Part shown: piece by piece, positions 13,101-25,800 of the stretch
Layout of the letters: each line of letters starts with the position of its first letter
Numbering within the stretch: the first letter of the stretch is position 1
Assembly (NCBI RefSeq): GCF_030052815.1
Contig: NC_079503.1
Span: 60,306,735 to 60,370,734, forward strand
DNA length: 64,000 nucleotides
Direction: 5' to 3'
From: Hevea brasiliensis
Taxonomy: Eukaryota; Streptophyta; Magnoliopsida; Malpighiales; Euphorbiaceae
Position numbers and translations under genes: made by a program
Notes under the pieces: generated by a model
The model's input: only the letters and a program-made list of their open reading frames with translations
What the model was told of the DNA's origin: nothing
Databases searched by the model: none

Positions 13101-14135
13101 TGTCAAAAATGAGGATGAGCCATGTGTATATAAGAAGGTTAGTGAAAGTGCTGTCACTTTCCTTGTCTTATATGTGGATGATATTTTATAGATGGGTAAT
13201 GACACAGGTATGTTGACAACTGTAAAGGTATGGTTGTCAAATACATTCTCCATGAAAGACTTAGAGAAGGCAACCTATATTCTTGGGATTCGCATCTATA
13301 GAGATAGACCGAAAGGAATAATTGGTTTATCCCAAAGTTTATACTTAGAAAAGGTGTTAAAGAGGTTTAACATGCTTGATTCCAAGAGAGGATTGTTACC
13401 AGTGAGACATGGTATCCACCTTTCTAAAGAGATGTCTCCAAAAACACCTGAAAAAAGAGATAAAATGGCCAGGATTCCATATGCTTCGACTATTGGAAGT
13501 TTGATGTATGCAATATTGTGTACTAGGTCGGATATCGCATATGCTGTTAGTTTGACTAGCAGGTTTCAATCTAATCCAGGTTTGGAACACTGGATAGCTG
13601 TCAAGAATATCCTTAAGTACTTAAGAAGAACTAAGGATTTATTCTTAATTTATGGAGGTGATGACTTGCAATTGGATGGTTATACTGATTTTGATTTCCA
13701 ATCAGATATCGTTGATAGAAAGTCTACCTCTGAGTATGTGTTCATTTGTAATGGAGGTGCAGTCAGTTGGAAGAGTTCCAAATAGAGTATGACTGTAGAT
13801 TCCACTATAAAGGCTGAGTATATTGCTGCATCAGATGCTAAGCTGTTTGGAGAAAGAAGTTTGTGTCAAAACTTGTAGTAATTTCTTCGATTGAGTCAGC
13901 AGTTCCACTCTACTGTGACAATAATGGAGCAGTCATACAGGCTAAGGAACCCCGGTCTCACCAGAAATCCAAATACATAGAAAGGCGCTACCACATTATC
14001 AGAGAGATAATTGGGCGAGGTGATGTAGCCATGCAGAAAATAGCATCAGCTGAAAATCCAGCTAATCCATTTACTAAGCCTATGTCACAAGCTCAGTTAG
14101 ACCGACATCTTAAGAAGATGGGTCTAAGGTATTGT
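10167..14135 (+). pseudogene. gag-pol: Copia A gag-pol polyprotein, broken by many stops
   Basis: Degenerate Copia polyprotein encoding gag, protease, integrase, reverse transcriptase and RNase H in that order. The ATG at 10167 matches the start of the open copy at 52488. Recognisable parts are the zinc knuckle (CX2CX4HX4C, near 10938-10980), the protease motif DTGAS (near 11095), the HHCC zinc finger region (about 11510-11620), the integrase core with SDVCGP and RSDSGGEY (about 11690-11900), RT with YVDDIL (about 13170-13190) and RNase H (13675-14135). At least ten in-frame stops are seen, for example at 10431, 10564, 11086, 12184, 13024 and 13783. Most are explained by CAG/CAA/CGA/TGG changed to TAG/TAA/TGA. 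The ORF is cut at 14135 by Gypsy G, about 15 bp before the expected stop. Confidence 0.92.
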
Positions 14136-17100
14136 TGTAACACCCCTATTTGCATAGCCTGGTATATTTCACTATTCCGATGATCGGTGTCGGTCCGGAC
14201 AATTAAGAGGATTAGAACCACACTTAAGACAACTAGATAAGCCTTGAACACAAATAATTAGTAATTGTCAATTAGTTAAGTATAAATAAGAAAAATAGAA
14301 CATAAGAAGTTAAACAAGCCGAGAGTCACAGCGATGGGTGACCGTTTAGGGAAGGATTACGAAGTCGATTTAAACTCAAATTTTGAACCATAAAATGTGA
14401 CATTGCGGTCCTTAGGACTATTGCGAACACAGTGGAAAAGAGAAAAACACGAAAAAGAATTGTTAAGCCAGTCAAATAATTAGGTTAGGAATCCGGAAGA
14501 AATATTGAATTATTTACAAACCGGGTCGAACCGGCGAGGGGCAATTTGATCAATTGACCCCGAGAGCTGACTCCTGACCTAACTGTCAAATAAAATCAGA
14601 GAAAAGAAAATTTCAGAATCGAGAATTAAATTAAATAACTAATAGAAAAGTAAAGGAAAAAGAAAAGAAAATAAAATAGGAGTATGACATCATGCATGAC
14701 CTAATTACTTTAAATTTGTAAATTATGTAAATTAGAGATAATTGTGACATAAATAAAGTTAAAATTAGAAAGAAAAAAAAAATTTTATCCTCTCATCTTC
14801 TCCTTGCCGTCCCTCCCTTTCTCTCTCAATTCTCTCATTCCTTTCCACCATTAACACCCATCTCAAGCTTTCAAAAGCTTGATTTTATTCTATAAATTCC
14901 CTAACTCCTTTGAGTAAATCTTATTCTTGGATCTTGACAAGCATCTTGTGAACAAAAAGGAAAAGGAAAGTGGAGAATTGAAGAAATAGTGAATTCATAA
15001 ATTGAGGTAAGTGTAACTTTAAGCTTAGATTTTTATCAAATGCATGAATTTAAGTTTAAATGTGATGAAATTTCATTAGAAATAAAGAAAACTATGCTTG
15101 AATAATGGGAGTGAGAATTTGGCAGCCATGGGGTTAGGAGATGTTGAAGTGTTTTAGCTCAATTAATTATGTTAGGAAGCTTAATTGAGTGATGGAGTGA
15201 TGTTAGTATGCTTATAATTAATTAAATGTAACAATTAGTGTAGTTAGGGTTTTGGCACCTAGGGTTTGGAATACGAAAATGTGAAAATTTGTTCAATGAT
15301 GTGTTTGACTTTGTTGGAGATGAAAAATGGTCATTTGTGACCAATTGATGTGTGTTGGAAGTGTTAGAATTAGGTTTAGATTTAGATTGGATATGGGCAG
15401 TATGCAGCCAGCATGACCAAGGTCCCTTTCAGGGACCAAAACTAAAAATTTACAAGCCCAATTGGTGTGAGGCCAATTGAGAATGAAACTAGACACAAAA
15501 TGACACATTTTTTATTTATGAATCTTACCCAAAAAGTGACTAAAACCTAGTGAACAAATTGACCAAATCCGGATTAAGCAATCTGACCTGTACAAAAATG
15601 ACCAAATGAACAGTATTTATTCATTTAGCCATAACTTGGGCTAGGCGGGTCTAAATGACCTGAAATTTTTCCAATGGAAAGATGAGATATAGACCTAAAA
15701 CTTTCATGACGAACACAAACCCAAGTTATGCCCTTAACCAAGTTATTTAGTCACCCAAAATTAGTGACCTAAAATTGCCAGAATCAGAATTTGCCCAGAA
15801 ATCTGGGTTAAGTCCAATCAGGCAGCCATGATTCAAATAGCTATAACTTGAGCTAAAAACCTCCAATTGGAGTGATTCAAAAAGGAGAATAAAGTTAAGA
15901 CAATAGGGAACATTTTCTATGAAGAAAAGTTTGTCAAATTCTAACAGCAAAATGACCAATGGAATTGTACAACATAAGACACCAAAACTGAAAATTTGCA
16001 AATTTACCTACAAGACTTAAGTTTTGAGAAAACAACCAAAACAAAAAAAAAATTGGTGACCAAAATGTGGTATGTGAGTATAGTTGGAATTTCCATACCT
16101 ATTAAGCCTTAGAAAGTCAGCAAATTGACTTGAATAGTATCGTGAATAGTAACCCTGAAATACAAAATTTAAAAAACGCCAAATTTAGCATATTAAAGCT
16201 AGGTATAAGTGAATTTGAATTTATTTTTGGATTTATAATGAGTTATGATACTGAAACACTGTGAAATTGTGTGTTTCAGTGGAAAAGAATACTGAAAAAG
16301 AACCCGAGGGATCGAGTCAAGGCCAAGAGGCGACTCGCTTAAGGTTTGTGCACAACATCAATATGCTTTAAAATTCATTTACAAAGTGCATGAAATGTAT
16401 ATTATGCTTTTGCTTTGAATTGTTGAAAGTTTATTTGTGTATGTTTGAAATGGCAATAAATGTTTAGTAAATTGTTAAGATAAGTTTTGAAACCACAGTG
16501 TCATGACCATATATTTGAACACCTCACTAGCATGACTAGTGGGGGAAATTAGTTTTGAATTTTGATTCCTTCTCTGGCTGAAGTGTTGAGGTTTGTGCCA
16601 GTAGAAGAAGAAAAAGAATGGGTTCTCATATATTTGAGCTAGCTAGCCTTGTGTTGTGACTTCTCCTTAGCCTCCGGCTATTGAGATTATATTTGTTTCG
16701 AATGGCATGAAATAACTGTGTGTTTTTATGTAAATGGTTTTAAGACTTTTGAAATATATTTGTTTGAACTAAAATCTTGTAAATCATGTTTTATATTAAT
16801 ATCGCATGTTCAATTTAATTTTTGAATAAATATGTTTTAAATTCTGCATAAAGATTATTTTAGTATGTTGTGCACCACTGAGTCTTAGTACTCAGCAATA
16901 GCTGTTATTGCTGTCGCAAATATAGAGACTAGAGGAGCAGCAGAGTGAGCTGCTAAGGATTAAAGAGCTACCAACTTTGAAGTTATCGGGTATATTTTAT
17001 ACCCTGAATGTAAAAACTATTTTGGTATATGTTAATGTATGTAACTGTATGGACATGTAAAATTGGTTATGAGTAATTGTATAAAGTTGTATAGAATTGT

Positions 17101-17625
17101 ATAAAGCTTGTAATAAATTTTGGTTTGAATTTCTCTTAATATAAATTTTTGTAATGATGTCTATAAATTGTTTTATCTTTAATGAAATATGAATAGAAAT
17201 ATTTTGTTTTAATTTGAATGAAATTCATTAATAGTATTTTAATGATTGTTAAATTTTGGAAATTGAGAAATGATATTGAATTTGGTTGGGATGGTTGTGG
17301 AAATTGATAAAGTTGTTGAGACAAATCTTTGTAAGTGCTTTTTACAGGCATTTGAAGAACTGTTTTCTCAAAATACAGATGGCACTCTGCCGAAATTTTT
17401 ATAAAATTTGCAAAAAAATAAAATGGGAAAAAAAATTTTACTAGTCTTAAAACTTCGAATAAATGTTTTAATACCTATTAGAAAATGCTCACCACTTATA
17501 AAAGTAAGAAAATTATTTTAAAATCCCTTGTAGGGTACTTAATGAGTTATCGATAGGTGAAGTTCGGTAGTTCATTAAGTATTCAACGGGATTATATTAT
17601 GCCTTACAGAGGGTAAGGTGTGACA
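14136..17625 (+). repeat. 5' LTR of Gypsy G
   Basis: 3490 bp, from TGTAACACCCC to GGTAAGGTGTGACA, followed 8 bp later by a primer-binding site. It is the plus-strand counterpart of solo LTR K (22825-26511), with shared blocks such as GTCGGTCCGGAC near the start and the ACTAGTGGG/TAGCTAGC block near 16530-16660. It holds no recognisable gene. Short open frames at 15293-15508 and 15747-16001 are not supported. Confidence 0.9.
15599..15631 (+). other. Decayed hairpin in LTR of Gypsy G
   Basis: This aligns with the perfect 15-bp-arm hairpins at 25016, 33852 and 41790. The left arm TGACCAAATGAACAG is intact, while the right arm has four mismatches, mainly of the C-to-T type. Confidence 0.5.
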
Positions 17626-17633
17626 TGTTTTAG

Positions 17634-17645
17634 TGGTATCAGAGA
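17634..17645 (+). other. Primer-binding site of Gypsy G
   Basis: TGGTATCAGAGA matches 11 of 12 bases of the initiator tRNA-Met complement. It confirms that G is read on the plus strand with its 5' LTR at 14136-17625. Confidence 0.85.
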
Positions 17646-17812
17646 GAATTTTTAAAGTATGTTTTAATTTGTGAATTTATGTCTTTCCTTGTTAAGTACA
17701 ACTGCTCAATTTCGTTATTTGTTACATACAGTGCATTACATTATAAATATGTACTAACGAGGGGAAATCTCCATGTGTTACTTGTTCAAGAGATATCCTA
17801 CTCCAGCCTGTT

Positions 17813-19160
17813 ATGGAAGAAGGGGATCGCTCAGTTGAGCAATATGTTAAAACTGAGGCACAAGGGGAAGCCCCAGCTCTACAGAATGTCAGTGGGTCAG
17901 TGGCACCAGCCCCATAAATGCCGCAGTTTCCTGCACAGTTTGCATAGTAGATGGCAGCAATGTTTCAACAAATGGCTGGGGGTATGCTGGCTCAAGCTCC
18001 ACCCCAGACTTCTATGGTGCAACCTCAAGCTCCAGTCAGACAGTATGACAAACTATTGAAGAATGGGGCTACGGAATTTAAGGGTACAGTAGACCCTTTA
18101 GAGGCATAACATTGGCTGGAAAGAATGGACAGAGTGTTCAAGAAGCTGCACTGCCAAGATGAACTAAAATTTGAATATTTTGTGTCACTACTGCAAGGGG
18201 ATACGTATGATTGGTGGAAGACCATCTCCCACAGCTTGGCTGAACCACCAGTACTGACCTGGGATGAGTTCATCAGAGAGTTCAAACAGAAATACATCCC
18301 AGATGCATATGTGGATCAGAAGTTACAAGAGTTTTTGAGTTTGAAGCAAGGCAATAGAACAGTGGCAGAATATGAGAGGGAGTTCTCCCGCTTAAGCCAC
18401 TATGCTGGGTGTCTCCTTTCTACGAGTAAGGAAAGGTGCAAGAGATTTGAGATGGGTTTGAAGCCCAGTTTGAGGATGCAAGTTATGGGATTCAGACATA
18501 GTAATTTCTCAGAGCTCATTTCTCAAGCACTTGAGTTAGAAAGAATTGAATCAGAAGCGACCCCAGTAAAAGAAAAATCAGAGAAGACTGAGAAATCAGA
18601 GAAAGATAAAGGGGAAAAGTCAGTAGAGGCAAGTTCTAGTGGCACTTCTGGGAAGAGGAAGAATTTTAATGGACCTAGCAGAGGTCGAGGTGGAAGGTTT
18701 AGAACGGGCAGATTCTCTGGACAGATACCCTCTAAGTCTAATCAACAATCGAGCAAGGGTTCACAAACTCCCCGCCCCTGTGAGACTTGTGGCAAGATTC
18801 ATGGGGGAGAATGCTATTGGGCAACAGGAGCCTATTTTAACTGAGGAGGCGAGGGTCATATTGCAAAAGATTGCACTAGTGCTCTTAGATTTGGTCTAGC
18901 TCCTATAACTATAGAAGGATCTATTTAGAGTTCTGCTCTTAGAGGTTCACAATCAGCTGGCAGAGGAAGAGGTAGAGGCAGAGGAAGAGGTAGAGGTAGA
19001 GGCACTGCTTCTGGCAATTAGGGTACTATTGGTCAGTCAGCATAAGGAAGTGCTTCAGCCAGAATTTATACGATGAGACAGCGAGAAGAAGCTGAAACTT
19101 CTGATATTGTGGCCGGTACATTCTCTATCTCTGATCAAGAAGTATTTGTGTTGTTTGATA
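17813..19160 (+). pseudogene. gag: Gypsy G gag and start of protease, broken
   Basis: Chromovirus-type gag. The ATG at 17813 is in frame with the long open part 18125-18844. After a Gln/Pro/Ala-rich N-terminus comes the Retrotrans_gag core: HWLERMDRVFKKL, DTYDWWKT, EFKQKYIPDA, and VAEYEREFSRLSHYA. Then follows a Lys/Glu-rich linker and a zinc-knuckle region. The first knuckle is CETCGKIHGGEC. The second should read C-F-N-C but has Tyr and a stop in place of the two Cys (about 18830-18845). A Gly-Arg repeat follows at 18960-19015, then the beginning of the aspartic protease (GTFSI...VFVLFD), which ends at 19160 where the Copia LTR is inserted. In-frame stops at about 17915, 17948, 17951 and 18107 are mostly CAG/GAA-type codons changed to stops. 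Confidence 0.88.
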
Positions 19161-21265
19161 TGAAGGAACGGAAGCGTGAAAAACACAAGTTTATACTATT
19201 GAATTCAAAAATTTTCACCTAGGGTCACATGCATCATGCAAGATTTATTTTTATCTATTTGATTTCAATGATAAACAACATATTAAAACTCTTTTAATAT
19301 ATTTTTGGATCTGTATTTGCCATTTAAGATTTTAAAATTAATCAGATTAATTTTAGAACCCTAGATTAAATCAAGAACGATTACACTAACCTCTTGATGC
19401 ACTGCAACGTGTCTGCGCCTTTGAGATTCGTCTTCAGGACACCAGATGTTGTCCCTCTAGCTTGTCCACACCAAGAACACCTATGACAGCCCTTGAACAG
19501 CTTCTAAAGTCTTTTCTATTAATTAGAAATTCAAGTTCCGCCTTTTAAGAGATTAGAGATGTAAACAGGATACTAGAAATAATTTCTACTGTTCTTAATT
19601 CAAGAGATTGATGGCTAATCTCTTTGAATTGATGAGAGATGAAGAAGAATAGATAAAAAGCCTCAAAGTGGCATGACAAAGGAGAGGAGTGGCTGCTAGT
19701 TATTTTTCTTTTCATAACCACACTTAAATAGCTAGGTTAACACATTAAACCCTTGCCACATGTCACCCTTTGATTAGCTCTAGGTTTAAGTGACCCAATC
19801 ACATTGTGCCAAGTGTCAAACCTATATTTAATCTTGATTTTAATCATCTTACATAATTAAAAAATATTTGGCAAGCTTATGTGTAATTCCATGTGTCACC
19901 ATCTCATGGTGCCACGTGTCACACTGTGAAATGACCAAAATGCCCTCAAGGCCTTAATTTTGAGTTCTTAACCCAAAATAATTATTTTTCTTCTTCTAAT
20001 TAATTTATATCAAATATAAATTAATTAATTAATATCTATTAATTAATTTCTCATTAATTAAATTCATATTTAAACACTTTAAATATAAATTTAATTTATA
20101 CTACACATCCAATAATCTAGATTTGGTTTCAAGTCATGCTAGGGACTTTGCAATTTAATTGCAAACCAAACCTATTTAATTAATCAATTAAACTCTTTAA
20201 TTAATTAATTAAATCATATTTAAATAGATGATAACTTGTGTATGTGTGTGACTTACTAGGCTCATCACTAATTGGCAATGAGACATGATATCAACTCTTA
20301 ATATCATCAGAACTCTTTCTTACCATAAATGATTTCTCTAAATCATTTTATGCACCTCATAGACCATGGTTAACACCTAGCATAGCATGCCATGGCCACC
20401 CAATTAGTAATAAGGTTTACCTTAAATGAACCTATAATCATATGTTACCATGCACTAGAATCTCTCTGCATTACAAAATCCCAACTCAAGTGGAGTCATG
20501 GTTTATGTCAAACTCCATTTGCTATGAATATTATGTTCTCTTTTAATTCCAGTTCTTGATTAAAAGATTTTCTCATCGTAAACTCTTTCTCAATAAATCT
20601 ATTTGTCCTGCCAGAACTTGAAACATCAAGAACAATTAAATGAACATAGGATTTTATCTCTATTTACTTAGAGGAACAGATTCCATCTTGATCAACACCT
20701 ACCTCCATATATAACTAGTAGGAGCCAACACATGCCCATATACCCATACATAGTACAAGTATGAAAGCAATATCAAACTCAAACTACCTATATACAAGAT
20801 AACTGTGTTATCTCAGGTCTAAAGATTATATGCATCGATATGATTTATGACAAAACATTGACAAGAGTAAACTCTATGTGCTTGTCATAAGTGTCACTGG
20901 TTCGGCCTACTTATCATTTATAAGTGCCTATCATGTTTGTTATATGGCATGAGACTCACCATTCCATCTTATTTATATCTCATATAAATAACTTGGGAAC
21001 AAACATGAATACAATCTTTCTGGATAAGTCATGTCCTTATTATGAAGTATCTTCGATTGTGAACCTATTTATGATACTTTGTGCTAGAAATATTGTCACT
21101 CATATTCTTAACAACTTAAGAATAATATTTCTAACAAAATATCAATGGACCTTTTCTATTACACATAAATATATTATGTAAACGGAAAAGTGGAAATGCC
21201 TTTTATTAATAAAAATATGTACAAGATACATACTAAATGATATGCTCTAGGGCTTACTACTAACA
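19161..21265 (-). repeat. 3' LTR of Copia B
   Basis: 2105 bp, minus orientation (right edge CTACTAACA, left edge TGAAGGAACGG). It is followed on its right by the polypurine tract and the 3' end of pol, so it is a 3' LTR. On its left it abuts Gypsy G gag without a primer-binding site. An 85-codon frame at 20924-21181 runs antisense to the element and is only a by-product of LTR sequence. Confidence 0.93.
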
Positions 21266-21279
21266 ATCTCCCACTAGCA
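21266..21279 (-). other. Polypurine tract of Copia B
   Basis: The minus strand reads TGCTAGTGGGAGAT directly before the LTR start TGTTAG. It is the same sequence as in Copia F (62704-62717) and Copia I (56475-56488). Confidence 0.75.
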
Positions 21280-22824
21280 CAAGAGCCATTTATTACAATA
21301 CCTTAGACCCATCTTCTCAAGATGTTGGTCTAACTGAACTTGTGACAAAAGCTTAGTGAATGGATCAGCTGGATTTTTCAGCTGATGTTATTTTTCTGCA
21401 TGGCTATATCGCCTTGCCCAACTATATCTCTGATAATGTGGTAGTGCCTTTCTATGTGTTTGGATTTTGGTGAGACCATAGTTCCTTAGCCTGTATGACT
21501 GCTCCATTATTGTCACAGTATAGTGGAACTGCTAACTCAATGGAAGGAACTATCAGACGCTCACATGAACTTCTTTATCCAAATGACTTCCTTTGCGAGA
21601 TCCGATGCAAAGAACATACTTAGCTTCTGTAGTGGAATCTGCAGTCGTGCTCTGTTTGGAACTCTTCCAACTGACTGCACCTCCATTACAAATGAAAACA
21701 TATCCAGAGGTAGACTTTCTATCATCGATAACTGATTGAAAATCAGAATCAGTATAACCATCCTATTACAAGTCTCGACCTCCATAAATCAAGAATAAAT
21801 CCTTAGTTCTTCTCAAGTACTTAAGGATATTCTTGACAGCTATCCAGTGTTCCAATCCTGGATTGGATTGATACCTGCTAGTCAAACTAATAGCATATGC
21901 GATATCCGACCTAGTACACAACATTGCATACATTAAACTTCCAATAACCGAAGCATATGGAATCCTGGCCATCTTATCTCTTTCTTCAGGTGTCTTTGGA
22001 GACATCTCTTTAGAAAGGTGGATACCATGTCTTAGTGGTAACAATCCTCTCTTGGAATCAAGCATGTTAAACCTCTTTAACACCTTTTCCAAGTATAGAC
22101 TTTGGGATAAACCAATTATTCTTTTCGCTCTATCTCTATAGATGCGAATCCCAAGAATATAGGTTGCCTCCCCTAAGTCTTTCATGGAGAATGTATTTGA
22201 CAACCATACCTTTATAGTCGTCAACATACCTGTGTCATTACCCATCAACAGTATGTCATCCACATATAAGACAAGGAAAGTGATAGCACTATCACTAACC
22301 TTCTTATATACACATGGCTCATCCTCATTTTTGATAAAACCAAAGGATTTAATGGCTTCATCAAAACGGATGTTCCAACTCCTTGAACCTTGTTTCAACC
22401 CATAAATGGATCGCTTTAGCTTGCATACCTTGGAACCATCTTGGGATTCAAAACCCCTAGGTTGTTCCATGAAAATGTTTTCTTCAATGTATCCATTGAG
22501 AAAAGCTGTTTTGAAATCCATCTGCCAAATCTCATAATCATAGTATGCAGTTATTGCTAATAAAATCCTAATTGATTTAAGCATGGCAACAGGCGAGAAA
22601 GTCTCCTCATAGTCGATTCCTTGCCTTTGGTGAAACCCTTTCGCTATTAGCCTTGCCTTACAGGTCTCTACCTTTCCATCAGAACCAATTTTCTTCTTGA
22701 AAACCCATTTGTTCCCTATAGGTACAATAGCTTCAGGTGGGTCAACAAGATCCCAAACTTGATTCTTATACATGGAATCAATCTCGGATTTCATAGCATA
22801 AATCCATTTTGAAGAGTCTATATC
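21274..22824 (-). pseudogene. pol: Copia B pol 3' part: RT and RNase H
   Basis: Minus-strand RT and RNase H of Copia B. The long open part 21766-22824 holds the RT core: FLNGYIEENIFMEQPRGF, KRSIYGLKQ, and the catalytic YVDDILLMGND. RNase H follows at 21285-21770 with frame breaks. The stop codon used by Copia I is changed from TAG to TTG here; the next in-frame stop is at 21274-21276, inside the polypurine tract. The gene is split by solo LTR K at 22824/22825 in the codons just before the RT, and continues upstream at 26512. Confidence 0.9.
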
Positions 22825-25800
22825 TGTCACACCTTACCCCTCTGTAAGGCATAACATGATCCCGTAGAATACCTAATGAACTACCGAACTTCACCTACCG
22901 ATAACTCATTAAGTACCCTACAAGGGATTTTAAAACAATTTTCTTTTCTTTGACAAGTGGTGAGTATTTCAAATAAGTATTTAAAACATTTAGTTGAAAT
23001 TAAAACTAATTAATATTTTTGGCCATTTTAGTTTTCCGCAAATTTTATAAAAATTTTGACAGAGTTTCCTCTGTATTTTGAGAAAACCGTTCTTCGAATA
23101 CCTGTAAAAAGCACTTCTAAAAGTTTTTCTCAACCACTACTTCAATTTCAAACTCAATCTCAAACAATTTCTCAAATTCACAAGTTCAATAAATTCTTCA
23201 AAATATCACCATCAATATCATTTATTCATATTCCATTCAAGATAAACAATTTATATATTCATCATACTAAAATTTACATTCAGAAGTCCAAACTAAAATT
23301 TATTACAACTTTTATACAAACTTTGTACAAGTCGCTCAAGACCCATGTACATGTCCATACATTTATGTGCAATATATACATCAAAAGAAATATTTACGAT
23401 TAGGGTATAAATTATACCCAAGACTTCAAGTGATGACTTCACACACCTCAAGAAATTTCATCTGCTGCTCCTCTAATCTCTATATCTGCATAAAGAATAA
23501 AGCTATCACGAGTACTAAGACTCGATGGTGCACAATATACTAAAATAATCTTTATGCAAAACTTAAAGCACATTCATTCAAAATTTGACTAAACATGAAA
23601 ATTAAATACAATCATGCATTGTAAGATTTTACATGTAAACCAAGTTTATTTCAAAGTATCAAAACACATTTCATAAAACCCACAGTTAAATCATGCCATT
23701 CGAAACAAATAGAATCTCAATAGCCAGAGGCTAAGAGAAATCACATGAATCTCGATAGCCAGAGGCTAAAGAGAAATCATGTCACAAGGCTAGCTAGCTC
23801 AAATATATGGATATCCATTCACATCCTCTTCTACTGGCACACCTTAACACTTCTCCAGAGAAGGAATCAAAATTCGAAACTAATTACCCCCACTAGTCGT
23901 GCTAGTGAGGTGTTCAAATATATGGTCATGATACTGTGGTTTTAAAACTTATCTTAACAATTTGCTAAACATTGTCATTTCAAATATACACAATAATTTT
24001 CACAATTTGAATCAAAACATCATAAGTAAGGTCACAATACTTTCAACAATTCAAAGCAACAATAAAATGCATATTTCATTCATTTAATCAATGAATTTTT
24101 TTAAAGCATAGTAATATTGTGCACAAACCTCAAACGAGTCGTCCTTTAGCCGCGACTGTTCCTCGGTTACTTCCCGATATTCTTTTCAACTGAAACACAC
24201 AATTTTACAATGTTTCAGTACTAGAACTTAAAATAAATTCAAAATAAACTTAGCTTCACATTTACCTAACTCTAACGTGTTAAATTCGACGTTCTCGAAA
24301 TTTTGTGTTTCGGGTTACTATTCACTGCACTATTCAAGTCAAATTATTGACTTTCTAAGGCTTAATAGGTATGAGAACTCCAACTTCACCCACATACCAT
24401 ATTTTGGTCACCAAACTTGTTGGTTTTGGTCATTTGTTTAAAGCTTAGGTCATTTTGGCAAAATTGCCAATTTTCGTTTTGGTTTTCCGAAGTTGCACTA
24501 TTCCATTGGTCGATCTACTGTTGGAATTTGACAAAACTTCCTTCATAGAAAATGTTCCTTATTGTCTTAAGTGTATTCTCATTTTTGGATCACCTCAATC
24601 GGAGTTTTGTAGCTCAAGTTATGGCCAAAATAAGTTTACTGTTTACGTGCAATCGCTCATACTGCAATTTAGGTGCTGTCAGATTTTTGGTTCAACTTTG
24701 GTCAATTGTTTGATCAAGTTAAGTTCATAATTTGGTCTCACTTTCTTCATATGAAATGTTGTACTATGTCTTAGGTTTCCATCGGTTCAAGAATCGCCTA
24801 AATCCGAGTTTTCTAGAGAGAGTTATAGCTATCCAAACATTGCTGCTCAACTAAAAATCTGCAGAATTTCAGTACAGAAATTTTAACTTTGCTCAATGAT
24901 TTGGATGAGTTAATGGCATAATTTGGGTTGGTGTTCTTCATGAAAGTTTTAGGTATATATCATATCTAATTGCTGGTAAAAGTTCAGGTCAATTTAACCT
25001 ACCTAGCTCAAGTTATGACCAAATGAACAGTTACTGTTCATTTGGTCAGTTTAGTGCAGTGGCAGCCTGCTATCAACTCACTTTGGTCAATTGTTTCACC
25101 AAGTTTTGGTCAGTTTTTGGCAATGGTTCCTTAATGAAAATTGTGCTCTTTTATGTCTATTTTCATCTCCAATTGGTGGCATATCAATTGGACTTGTAAA
25201 ATTTGAGTTTTGGTCCTTCAAAGTGGGTTTGGTCATGCTGCCAGCAGCATGACCATTGACCTACGAATTTGGTTTAATTTCCTACCATTCCCACACAATT
25301 CATTTGGTCATAATTGACCACTATTTCACTTAACAATAGGTCAAACATGCCATTTATGTATTTCTCCAAAATTTGCCTCAAACCCTAGGCCTCCAAACCC
25401 TAATTCATCTAATTATTGTAATTAATCACACTTAATTGTTTTAATGCTAATCATTCAACACCAATAAGCTCACATACACCTTTAAATTCACCAAGTTCAT
25501 GCATACACATCCTCAAACCCTAGTTGACTAAAATTTAGGTTTGGTCCTTCAACAATTTATTTCATTGTATTTTTCCACAATTTCTAGTGTAATTCAACTA
25601 CTTAATTATGAATTTAAACATAATATTAAAAACTAACCACTAACCTCTTTTGTTGAATTTCTCACTTTTCAAATCATCTTTCATTCCTCCACTTTTTGTT
25701 GACAAGATGCTTGTCAAATTCAAAGAAAAAGACTTACTAAAAGGAGTTAGGGATTTTATAAAATAAAAACAATCTTTTGAAAGATAGAAATCGGTGTTAA

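Larger units (their letters stand above)
6397..14135 (+). mobile_element. Copia A, outer plus-strand element, 5' part
   Basis: Ty1/Copia element with 5' LTR 6397-8470, primer-binding site 8473, leader to 10166 and degenerate gag-pol 10167-14135. It is cut near the end of the RNase H region by the LTR of Gypsy G. The insertion falls in ATTGT (14131-14135), a sequence also present at the equivalent place in Copia I (near 56457). The last codons, polypurine tract and 3' LTR of A are expected right of the window. It belongs to the same family as Copia B, E, F and I but is the most decayed copy. Confidence 0.9.
14136..19160 (+). mobile_element. Gypsy G, 5' part, inserted in Copia A
   Basis: Plus-strand Ty3/Gypsy element with 5' LTR 14136-17625, primer-binding site 17634 and gag to 19160. 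It is cut there by the left LTR of the minus-strand Copia series. Target candidate on the left is ATTGT (14131-14135). The remainder of its pol may be the RT piece at 63793-64000, with the protease and first part of RT lost. Confidence 0.85.

Noticed and set aside
17679..18059. 126-codon frame overlapping the start of Gypsy G gag
   Set aside because: Out of frame with the gag text that starts at 17813 and continues into the Retrotrans_gag core at 18125.
20924..21181. 85-codon open frame repeated at 32070-32327, 56573-56830 (minus) and 62362-62619, always antisense to the Copia LTR
   Set aside because: Its conservation is explained by LTR identity. It is interrupted in the 5' LTR of Copia I, has no recognisable domain, and shows no coding signature beyond being open.
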